Source of the DNA: Chloroflexota bacterium
GTDB lineage: Bacteria; Chloroflexota; Anaerolineae; Anaerolineales; Anaerolineaceae
DNA: 13,015 nucleotides
Assembly (NCBI GenBank): GCA_012797215.1
Contig: JAAZPN010000078.1
Location: 1-13,015 of the forward strand
Reading direction: 5' to 3'
In this document: positions 7,557 through 13,015 of the stretch, piece by piece
Position numbering within the stretch: the stretch's first letter is position 1
Layout: every line of letters starts with the position of its first letter
Program-made: the position numbers and the translations under genes
The notes under the pieces: model-generated
Database searches by the model: none
Seen by the model: the letters and a program-made list of their open reading frames with translations, nothing else
What the model was told of the DNA's origin: nothing

Positions 7557-7570
7557 TGACCGTTTGGTCA
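7557..7570. promoter_or_regulatory. Palindromic operator TGACC-GTTT-GGTCA, probable TetR autoregulatory site
   Basis: Two perfect 5-bp half-sites flank a 4-base spacer. The site begins one base after the -10 box and covers the predicted start of transcription, a classic repression position. Small palindromes with TGACC/GGTCA-type half-sites are common for TetR-family dimers, and the regulator gene begins 18 bases further on. Binding by this particular protein is inferred. The site is also 61 bases upstream of the HIT gene's candidate -10, so it could influence that gene too. Confidence 0.75.
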
Positions 7571-7587
7571 CCCAATAGACAGGTACT

Positions 7588-8271
7588 ATGCCCACAAAAA
7601 CCTTCCTAAATCTCCCCCAACACAAGCGCGCCAAGATTGAATCTGCCGCGGTGCAGGAATTCGCGCAGAAAGGCCTGCGCGGCGCCTCTGTAAATTCCCT
7701 GGTCGAAAACTCCGGCATTGCCAAAGGCTCATATTATCAATACTTTTCGGGCATGGAGGATATTTTCCAGCATATTCTCACGATTGCCCGTCAAAAGAAA
7801 CTGGCCCTGGCCAACACGCTCAGCTCCTCAAACGGGCGCGACATGTTTGCTTATCTGCGCTGGTTATTCCAGGTGGAGATTCTCTTTGAATTGCGTGAAC
7901 CGGAACTTGCCGCGATAGAGCATGAAGCCTTCCTGGAAAGTTTGAAAGCCCCCGAGACTGAAACTGAAAACGCTCCCTTAATTGGCGGTTCGTCCTTTTT
8001 CAACGAATTTCTCGCGCAGGGCATCCTCGCTGACGACGTCGCCACCTGGGTGGACACCAAGCTGGCAGCGCATTTGCTGGGAGCGGTCTATCACCTGGTA
8101 AACCGCCAGTTAATCGCCCGCCTGGGTGAAAACGCGGAAGCGCTGCGGACAGGCAAAATTGATATCCGCGAAGACCCACTCACCCAGAGCCTGTTGGACA
8201 ACCTGATGGACCTGCTGGAAGCCGGTCTCTCACGAGAACCCGCTATCCGCAAGGATTTCTACTCCAAATAA
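7588..8271 (+). CDS. TetR/AcrR-family transcriptional regulator
   Basis: A 227-residue one-component regulator. Residues about 12-58 form the TetR N-terminal DNA-binding domain: KIESAAVQEFAQKGLRGAS, then the helix-turn-helix SVNSLVENSGIAKGSYYQYF (34-53), ending in the usual YxYF block. Residues from about 60 onward are the variable helical ligand-binding and dimerization domain; nothing in them names the ligand. The start ATG 7588 has only a weak AGG site (7580-7582), so expression may be low. A consensus promoter with a perfect palindromic operator lies directly upstream, pointing to autorepression. The divergent neighbour is the HIT gene and the convergent neighbour the phosphofructokinase-like gene; no transporter or enzyme typical of a drug-efflux target lies next to it. 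The family call is firm; the regulon is unknown. Confidence 0.92.
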   Translation: MPTKTFLNLPQHKRAKIESAAVQEFAQKGLRGASVNSLVENSGIAKGSYYQYFSGMEDIFQHILTIARQKKLALANTLSSSNGRDMFAYLRWLFQVEILFELREPELAAIEHEAFLESLKAPETETENAPLIGGSSFFNEFLAQGILADDVATWVDTKLAAHLLGAVYHLVNRQLIARLGENAEALRTGKIDIREDPLTQSLLDNLMDLLEAGLSREPAIRKDFYSK

Positions 8272-8284
8272 GCCCTCACAAACA

Positions 8285-8312
8285 AACAAGCGGACCAAAT
8301 GGTCCGCTTGTT
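8285..8312. terminator. Long perfect hairpin, bidirectional terminator between TetR and PFK-like genes
   Basis: Thirteen complementary bases (8285-8297 with 8300-8312) leave a tiny loop, so in practice a 12-bp stem with the loop AAAT. T-rich tails follow on both sides: TTAATATTTT on the plus strand and TTTGTTTGTG on the minus strand. It lies 13 bases after the TetR stop and 17 bases after the end of the convergent gene. The core GACCAAATGGTC closely resembles the TetR operator core. Confidence 0.85.
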
Positions 8313-8329
8313 AATATTTTACTGAAAAC

Positions 8330-9463
8330 CTAAAAACTGGAAATTTTCACGCCCAGGCAGGTTCCCACCTGGTAAGCGCCGCGAACCCAGCCGTGGTCGG
8401 CGGGCACCAATTTATGCTTGTCCACCACGTCTTCCAGCGGAAGGCTGCTCATCGCGCCGTCCACGCGCGCGGCCATGCGACCAAATTGGCCGGTTTCCGC
8501 CATCAACACGCCCCATTCCGCCAGCTGCGTTGCCAGCAGCCGGTCAGAGGCGGTCGGCGTGCCGCCGCGCACCAAAGCGCCCAAAATCGTGATGCGGGTC
8601 TGCAAGCCAGTTTCGTCTTCCAGACGCCGCGCTAAAAGCATTGTCTCGCCGGAATAGCCCTTCCCGATGCGTTCCATCTCCGCGTTCACCGTGCTGTCGC
8701 TGCCAGCTTTCTGGCCGGCTTTTTTGCGCGCTGCCCGCTCCATGAACTCGACCAGCTCTTGGGAACGCGCGTTTTCCGCCACAGCTACCAGCGAGAAATT
8801 CCTGCCGGCCTTTTGCCGCGCGCCAATCGCCGCGCTGATGAGGCTGAAGTCATACGGAAATTCTGGAATGAGAATCACATCCGCTCCGGCTGCCAGGCCC
8901 GCGCCCAAGGTCAGCCAGCCCGCGCTGACGCCCGCCAGTTCCACGATCATAATCCGGTGAGTGGCGTTCGCGGTGGAATGCAGGCGGTCAATCGCCTGCG
9001 TGGCAATCTCGCGCGCGGTATCAAATCCGATGGCCTTATCGGTGCCGGGGATATCGTTATCGGCCGCCTTGGGCAGCACAATCACATTCAAGCCAGCCTT
9101 GCTCAGGTGCAGGCCGGCCTTGATGGTTTCTTTCCCCCCAATGCATACCAACGCGTCAAGTTTATGCCGTTTATAGGTGTCCACCGCGTTTTGGGTCAGG
9201 TCCGCTGTGCCTTTGCCAGCCGGCATAGCCTGTGGGATGCTGCGGCTGATGCCCAGGATGGTTCCGCCCAGCGTCAGGATGCCCGAAAGCACCCCGCCGC
9301 CCAAGTCCATCGTGCGGTCTTCCACCAAGCCATTGAAACCATCCCGGAAGCCAATCAGTTCCAGGTCTTTTTCCGCGCTGACGGCTTTTCCAATCCCGCG
9401 GATGGCGGCATTCATGCCCGCGCTGTCGCTTCCGGCAGTCAACAACCCGATTCGCTTTTTCAT
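8330..9463 (-). CDS. Phosphofructokinase-family protein with altered active site
   Basis: A 377-residue member of the PfkA/PPi-PFK superfamily. Canonical members phosphorylate fructose-6-phosphate in glycolysis with ATP or pyrophosphate. The fold is clear: GLLTAGSDSAGMNAAIRG at the N-terminus, DGFNGLVED, GGTILGISR, PGTDKAIGFDTA, AGWLTL and RGGTPTASDRLLA resemble clade III enzymes. Residues matching E. coli PfkA Arg72, Asp127, Arg162, Glu222, Arg243 and Arg252 are kept (Arg74, Asp135, Arg170, Glu230, Arg290, Arg299). Hallmarks are lost: GGDG/GGED becomes GGKE (109-112), TIDND becomes AADND (133-137), MGR becomes AGV (177-179), and His249 becomes Ala296. Lys132 is of the PPi-enzyme type. About 40 extra residues lie near 231-270. 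Start ATG 9463 has GAGG (9469-9472) 5 bases upstream; an in-frame extension to 9616 would run through the tRNA gene and is rejected. Catalysis, substrate and phosphoryl donor are uncertain. It may be a specialised kinase or a non-catalytic paralogue. Confidence 0.88.
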   Translation of the reverse strand: MKKRIGLLTAGSDSAGMNAAIRGIGKAVSAEKDLELIGFRDGFNGLVEDRTMDLGGGVLSGILTLGGTILGISRSIPQAMPAGKGTADLTQNAVDTYKRHKLDALVCIGGKETIKAGLHLSKAGLNVIVLPKAADNDIPGTDKAIGFDTAREIATQAIDRLHSTANATHRIMIVELAGVSAGWLTLGAGLAAGADVILIPEFPYDFSLISAAIGARQKAGRNFSLVAVAENARSQELVEFMERAARKKAGQKAGSDSTVNAEMERIGKGYSGETMLLARRLEDETGLQTRITILGALVRGGTPTASDRLLATQLAEWGVLMAETGQFGRMAARVDGAMSSLPLEDVVDKHKLVPADHGWVRGAYQVGTCLGVKISSF

Positions 9464-9497
9464 AGTTACCTCACAGGACGCGCAATTAGTTTTGGTA

Positions 9498-9503
9498 ATT
9501 ATA
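9498..9503 (-). promoter_or_regulatory. -10 box of the PFK-like gene
   Basis: A perfect TATAAT on the minus strand lies 34 bases upstream of the start codon, between the tRNA terminator and the gene, and would give a leader of about 28 bases. The -35 region overlaps the T run of the tRNA terminator and does not match the consensus. Confidence 0.5.
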
Positions 9504-9518
9504 GCTGGAATTGAACTT

Positions 9519-9550
9519 AAAAATAGAAATGCCCTCGCGGGCATTTCTAT
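9519..9550 (-). terminator. Rho-independent terminator of tRNA-Phe
   Basis: A perfect 12-bp stem ATAGAAATGCCC (9523-9534) / GGGCATTTCTAT (9539-9550) with loop TCGC is followed on the minus strand by five Ts (A run at 9519-9523). It starts eight bases after the tRNA 3' end and isolates the tRNA unit from the downstream PFK-like gene. Confidence 0.9.
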
Positions 9551-9558
9551 GGTGTTCA

Positions 9559-9631
9559 TGCCGAGCCACAGAATCGAACTGTGGACACTGCGATTTTCAG
9601 TCGCATGCTCTACCAACTGAGCTAGCTCGGC
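9559..9631 (-). tRNA. tRNA-Phe (anticodon GAA)
   Basis: The minus strand folds as a complete cloverleaf of 73 nucleotides. Acceptor GCCGAGC pairs perfectly with GCTCGGC, followed by discriminator A73. The D arm is GCTCAGTTGGTAGAGC, the anticodon stem TGCGA/TCGCA, the loop CTGAAAA with anticodon GAA, the variable region GTGTC, and the T arm CACAG-TTCGATT-CTGTG. The 3' CCA is not encoded, so it must be added by the CCA-adding enzyme. It has its own promoter and terminator. Confidence 0.97.
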
Positions 9632-9652
9632 GTTCTTGCGAACAGTGGCAAG

Positions 9653-9681
9653 ATTCTACCCGCAAGCAGGCGGGATGTCAA
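9653..9681 (-). promoter_or_regulatory. Consensus promoter of tRNA-Phe
   Basis: On the minus strand a perfect TTGACA (9676-9681) and TAGAAT (9653-9658, five of six) are separated by exactly 17 bases. The RNA would begin near 9646, about 15 bases before the mature tRNA 5' end. The spacer holds a 5-bp inverted repeat CCCGC/GCGGG (9659-9663 and 9670-9674). Confidence 0.85.
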
Positions 9682-9941
9682 GCATAGTCCACTTTAGCTG
9701 CGCGCCGGCGGGGACTTAATATTTTGCCCCCAAAACACCCCAAAATCATCAAAATACATCTTGCGTCTCGTCAAAAATAATTGTATGATTATATTAACTC
9801 CTTCAAAGTTCCAAAACACTATCCTAACCTTTTTGTCCTTTCCGGCATCGCCGGGCATTAACATCAACAAACCATTCCGTCATCTCGTCTATCGCGTTTC
9901 TAACAATTGAATACGTTCGCATGGTTCCCTGGAGGTAAAAG
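9682..9941 (+). promoter_or_regulatory. Upstream region of the Kelch protein gene with a weak promoter candidate
   Basis: Between the tRNA promoter and the start codon I see no gene. A possible promoter is TTGCGT (9761-9766, three of six) with TATGAT (9784-9789, five of six) at 17-base spacing, in an AT-rich stretch; it would give a leader of about 145 bases. The leader holds a short hairpin CCGGC-ATC-GCCGG (9842-9854) with no T run, hence not a terminator. GGAGG at 9931-9935 is an excellent ribosome site 6 bases before ATG 9942. No riboswitch fold was recognised. Confidence 0.4.
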
Positions 9942-12900
9942 ATGCAAACGAAAAAGGTCCTTCCCTTTGTCTTACTTCTCGCGCTTCTGTTCATGCCGTT
10001 CGCGGATTCCGCTCAGGCGGTTTCTGCCAGGTCAGTTCAGCCCCTGATTCCTTCGCAGGAAGGCACACCCGTCGTCAGCGCCGGCGTGGACCCCAGCCCG
10101 AGCGGCGGCAGCGGGCAAATCCAATCCCTTTCCGGAAGTTACGTCGTCTTTGACCCGTCTTATGGTGGGGATGACGAGTACATTCCGGGAACAACTCAGA
10201 CGCTCTGTTTTCGTTCGGAATCTTATACGACCGATTACGAGTATGTCTACTCCAACTGGCTCAAGTTTCCGAGCACCTGGAACGTGACCAATGTCACCGT
10301 TGTAGGAGGGTCGCCAAGTTGTGACAGCGGCGCCAGCTGGGGCACTTTTGCTTGGGCTTATCAAACTTCACCTTACGAAGTGCGGATTGACCATCCGCGC
10401 TACCAGCAAACAACGGACCACTGCGTGGCGGCATACTGCGTGGAAGTTACCTCTTCTTATGCTGGGGACCCCGCGCCCGTTTCCTGGTATTTTGACGGCG
10501 ACGGATATGGCAGCGCGCCGCATAATCCCTGCAGCGTGGACGGCTATACTCCTGCAGGACAGAATGCCTGCGATGAGAGTACGCTTCCTACCGCGGATGT
10601 GCCGACGAATGCCACAGGCCTGTTCTTCTCTCCTGAAAGCATCGATGACGAAGGATGTCATGGAGAAATGGAACAGTATGAAGTCAAGCTTTACAACTTC
10701 ACTGGCGCCCAAACCACCGTCAGCCTGACTTACTACCAAGATTTTTGGGGGACTTTTTGGGGCCCAACAGGATTTACGCTTCCTGATGGCGCTTATGCCA
10801 GTTTCTTCGTGGATGTTGACCCGCATGTCTGTACGGCGGATCGAGACATATTCGGCATGATTGAGGCAACCGATGGAACCGATATGGCTACCTTTGAGCT
10901 CCACAAACAGATGTATTCCGAGAAAGAGGAATGGGAGCAGCTGGCCACCAATTCCATTCTCTCGATGGACAACGTGCTGGGTGCCCACGCTGGTAAAGTC
11001 TGGCAAATTACCGGTTATGGCGTGACTGGGGTCAGCAATTACGACCCTCTCACGGATACCTGGACCGCGATTGCCTCTTCCAGTCCGCCTTTCGGTCAGA
11101 ACTATGCCCGTTCTGGCTGCCAGTATGGCAATAAAGTCTTCATGTATGGCGATACGGCCACAGCCGGCTTCACCGGTCTGTGGAGCTATAACATGGATAC
11201 CAACGCCTGGACGGCCGAAACACCTACCGGCACACCCCCGCCTCTGACAGGCATCTGGGCGCCAGCCTGGGTCGCGGACCCGGCCACAAATATTTGTTAT
11301 CTGACCGGCGGCGCTAACACACCTGGTCCAGGCACTCTCAATACCGTCTATGTTTATGACCCTGTGGCGAACGCCTGGCTGACCCCGCTGCCAAACTTTT
11401 CCACCCCCAGAGATTTCCATGCGGCTTTCCTGTTCGACCGTCCGGCTGACGGACACACCATGTTGTGCGTCGCTGGAGGAAATTACGCCAATTCAGGCCT
11501 TACAAGCACGCAATGCTTTGAGTTCGCGGCCGGTATGTGGTACGCTGAAAATGCGGACCTGCCAACCATGCCTGCCTCCTTGTGGGCCATGGGCTACGGC
11601 ATGGTTTCGGCTGACGAAGGGGATGACCTCTGGTTGGTCAACGGCGTTGACGCAACTGGCGCGCTGCCAAACGTAACCTGGCGCCTGAACACTTCCACTG
11701 GCATTTGGGAGGATATTGGCCCGCTGCCGACCCTCGCGACTTATCGGCTTTCGGCGGTCACGCTGGACGATACCCTCTACGCGGTGGGCGGCTCCACGGG
11801 AGGATTTTCACCATCTGGTTACACGCGCCGCTACCTGGCTGAGATATGCGAGGAATGCGTCGTCCCGAATGTCTATAAAGAAGCCACAGCGGTAGCGCTG
11901 CCTGGAGAAAGGATTACTTACACAATCACTGTACCCCAGCTGCCACCAGACACCGTATTAATCGAAGACCAACTTGAGGACGGAATTACTTACGTGCCTG
12001 GCAGCCTCACTGTCACACCAGACATTGGTAACTATTATTATGACGATAGCACAAAGAGCGTCAATTGGTCATTCTTCCCTCCGCCGATACCAGCAAATCA
12101 ATGGACTCCAGTCAAGGTCAGCGGCCCCTCAGCGAACGTAAATCTTTCGCTCTCCGGGGTCAGCCAGGGCACCAGCCCGCTTCAGAGCCCGGACCAGTCC
12201 ATTATTCATGATGTGCTCTGGGATCAGCCGTTGAGCACAGTAGACCAGAATGCCTACGTGAGTCAGGACTTTATTGACTTCCCGGCCTATTCCTCCTTCC
12301 TGGCGGATGATTTTACGGCGAACAGCCCCTGGACGATTGAGTCCTTCGTTGTTCCGGGAAATGGCTGGAATGGATTTACCACCCTCTTCAATGCCAACCA
12401 GCTTCTCTTTCTGATTTACGCGGATAATATGGGTGTTCCCGCCGGCGACCCATCCGGGCGTGGGGACCCTCCGCTCTGGGTGTTGATGGTCCCTCCAACG
12501 GATTCTCAGATTTCTATCACCAACGGAACAGGTGGCGTTCCGTCCAATGTCCAGTTGGATCTTACCACTCCGCTGATGCTGCCGGCTGGGCACTACTGGT
12601 TCATTTTCTACCCATCGATGAGTTTTGCTACTGCCGGTCAGTATGGCAGGCAGCCCGCGGATACCACAAATAGTTATGTTACGCAGTTTGTCAATCCCGG
12701 CGGAGGCTTTGGCGTAGGCACGGAATGGCAGGATTGGTACGTGCTTCAAGGACAGCCACAGCAGGACCTCGCGTTCAGCATTTACGGCACAGCAATTCAA
12801 TCCGTTGAGATAAGCTTCCAGGCGGATGTCAACTGGCCGCGTGGGATACTTACCAATTACGCTTTCCTCTATTATGGGGACATGAATAATTTCGACTATG

Positions 12901-12953
12901 CGGATACCTTCACAGGACACGGCGTTTTCCTGCCAATCACGATGAAACAATAA
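9942..12953 (+). CDS. Secreted multidomain protein: Kelch-type propeller plus split DUF11-like domain
   Basis: A predicted exported protein of 1003 residues; function unknown. Residues 1-26 are a Sec signal peptide (basic MQTKK, hydrophobic core, likely cleavage after AQA). Residues about 60-215 are a Cys-containing beta-rich region and about 220-325 an Ig-like region. Six Kelch/galactose-oxidase-type repeats follow, about 335-380, 385-428, 438-483, 490-540, 547-596 and 600-633, with YDPLTDTW, YNMDTNAW, YDPVANAW and LNTSTGIW as the blade-ending motifs. From 641 a DUF11-like module begins (KEATAVALPGERITYTITV, then EDQLEDGITYVPGSL). It appears to be interrupted at about 725-952 by another domain (ADDF near 788-791) and to resume at SVEISFQADVNWPRGILTNY. 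The last residues are VFLPITMKQ, a tail like that of many Anaerolineae secreted proteins. Start ATG 9942 has GGAGG 6 bases upstream. It is probably extracellular or surface-bound, with the propeller as a binding module rather than a proven enzyme. Confidence 0.85.
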   Translation: MQTKKVLPFVLLLALLFMPFADSAQAVSARSVQPLIPSQEGTPVVSAGVDPSPSGGSGQIQSLSGSYVVFDPSYGGDDEYIPGTTQTLCFRSESYTTDYEYVYSNWLKFPSTWNVTNVTVVGGSPSCDSGASWGTFAWAYQTSPYEVRIDHPRYQQTTDHCVAAYCVEVTSSYAGDPAPVSWYFDGDGYGSAPHNPCSVDGYTPAGQNACDESTLPTADVPTNATGLFFSPESIDDEGCHGEMEQYEVKLYNFTGAQTTVSLTYYQDFWGTFWGPTGFTLPDGAYASFFVDVDPHVCTADRDIFGMIEATDGTDMATFELHKQMYSEKEEWEQLATNSILSMDNVLGAHAGKVWQITGYGVTGVSNYDPLTDTWTAIASSSPPFGQNYARSGCQYGNKVFMYGDTATAGFTGLWSYNMDTNAWTAETPTGTPPPLTGIWAPAWVADPATNICYLTGGANTPGPGTLNTVYVYDPVANAWLTPLPNFSTPRDFHAAFLFDRPADGHTMLCVAGGNYANSGLTSTQCFEFAAGMWYAENADLPTMPASLWAMGYGMVSADEGDDLWLVNGVDATGALPNVTWRLNTSTGIWEDIGPLPTLATYRLSAVTLDDTLYAVGGSTGGFSPSGYTRRYLAEICEECVVPNVYKEATAVALPGERITYTITVPQLPPDTVLIEDQLEDGITYVPGSLTVTPDIGNYYYDDSTKSVNWSFFPPPIPANQWTPVKVSGPSANVNLSLSGVSQGTSPLQSPDQSIIHDVLWDQPLSTVDQNAYVSQDFIDFPAYSSFLADDFTANSPWTIESFVVPGNGWNGFTTLFNANQLLFLIYADNMGVPAGDPSGRGDPPLWVLMVPPTDSQISITNGTGGVPSNVQLDLTTPLMLPAGHYWFIFYPSMSFATAGQYGRQPADTTNSYVTQFVNPGGGFGVGTEWQDWYVLQGQPQQDLAFSIYGTAIQSVEISFQADVNWPRGILTNYAFLYYGDMNNFDYADTFTGHGVFLPITMKQ

Positions 12954-12976
12954 ACGTCAAGTTCATATTTACTGTC

Positions 12977-13003
12977 GGGGGGTGCCCGGGGGGGGGCCCC
13001 CCC
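12977..13003. repeat. G/C homopolymer tract after the Kelch gene
   Basis: Six Gs, TG, CCC, nine Gs and seven Cs run together, so the last part is a 14-bp palindrome of seven Gs and seven Cs (12990-13003). It begins 24 bases after the stop codon and could be a terminator stem, but the following CTCCTCCTTTC is not a proper T run. Tracts like this are error-prone in sequencing, so the exact base count should not be trusted. Confidence 0.5.
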
Positions 13004-13015
13004 TCCTCCTTTCAC

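Noticed and set aside
8759..9514. Open frame (251 codons) on the plus strand opposite the PFK-like gene.
   Set aside because: Antisense to a clear phosphofructokinase fold; rich in low-information residues and without any motif.
9464..9616. In-frame 51-residue N-terminal extension of the PFK-like protein.
   Set aside because: It would run through the tRNA terminator and into the tRNA-Phe gene. The internal ATG 9463 has a good GAGG site and the family N-terminus (MKKRIGLLTAG) begins there.
10368..11456. Long open frame (362 codons) on the minus strand opposite the Kelch protein gene.
   Set aside because: It lies wholly inside a well-supported secreted protein with signal peptide, ribosome site and Kelch repeats; its translation shows no recognisable domain, and it has no ribosome site I can see. 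It is a by-product of codon bias.
12129..12950. Open frame (273 codons) on the minus strand opposite the 3' end of the Kelch gene.
   Set aside because: Same reason: fully antisense to a supported gene, no domain, no promoter or ribosome site recognised.

Overview
The window looks like chromosomal DNA of a free-living, Gram-variable bacterium, most likely a member of the Chloroflexota (class Anaerolineae). The base composition is moderately GC-rich, and Shine-Dalgarno sites and sigma70-type promoters are conventional. The taxonomic guess rests on the style of the proteins: a secreted Kelch/DUF11 protein ending in a short FLPITMKQ tail, a GIN-domain lipoprotein paired with a LiaI-like membrane protein, and a clade-III-like phosphofructokinase. 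It is inference from family recall, not a proven assignment. I see no mobile element, CRISPR array or phage gene.

Layout. 1-1230 (+) is the 3' part of glycogen synthase glgA. It converges on a transaldolase gene (1304-2401, -), and the two share a hairpin terminator. Upstream of tal lies a P-type Ca2+ ATPase (2585-5509, -) with its own extended -10 promoter. A divergent control region of about 200 bp separates it from a two-gene operon (5710-6965, +): a GIN-domain lipoprotein and a six-helix LiaI/DUF5668-like membrane protein, closed by a strong terminator. That terminator abuts the end of a HIT-family (Ap4A phosphorylase-like) gene (6999-7490, -). Divergent from it is a TetR-family regulator (7588-8271, +) with a consensus promoter and a perfect palindromic operator at the transcription start. 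A 12-13 bp bidirectional terminator separates it from a convergent phosphofructokinase-family gene (8330-9463, -). Upstream of that sit a tRNA-Phe gene (9559-9631, -) with a textbook promoter and terminator, a 310-bp gap, and a 1003-residue secreted Kelch-propeller protein (9942-12953, +). The window ends in a G/C homopolymer tract.

How it fits together. Three genes belong to central carbon metabolism (glycogen synthesis, non-oxidative pentose phosphate pathway, the fructose-6-phosphate kinase family), but they are not one operon; each has its own signals. The GIN/LiaI pair and the Kelch protein are envelope or secreted functions. Most of the window is housekeeping.

The points most worth a second look are these. 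The phosphofructokinase has lost several hallmark active-site residues. The Kelch protein has a DUF11-type domain that appears split by an inserted domain of about 220 residues. The TetR operator core recurs, with one mismatch, inside the terminator at the other end of the same gene. The Ca2+ ATPase retains equivalents of every SERCA side-chain ligand I can place for both calcium sites.
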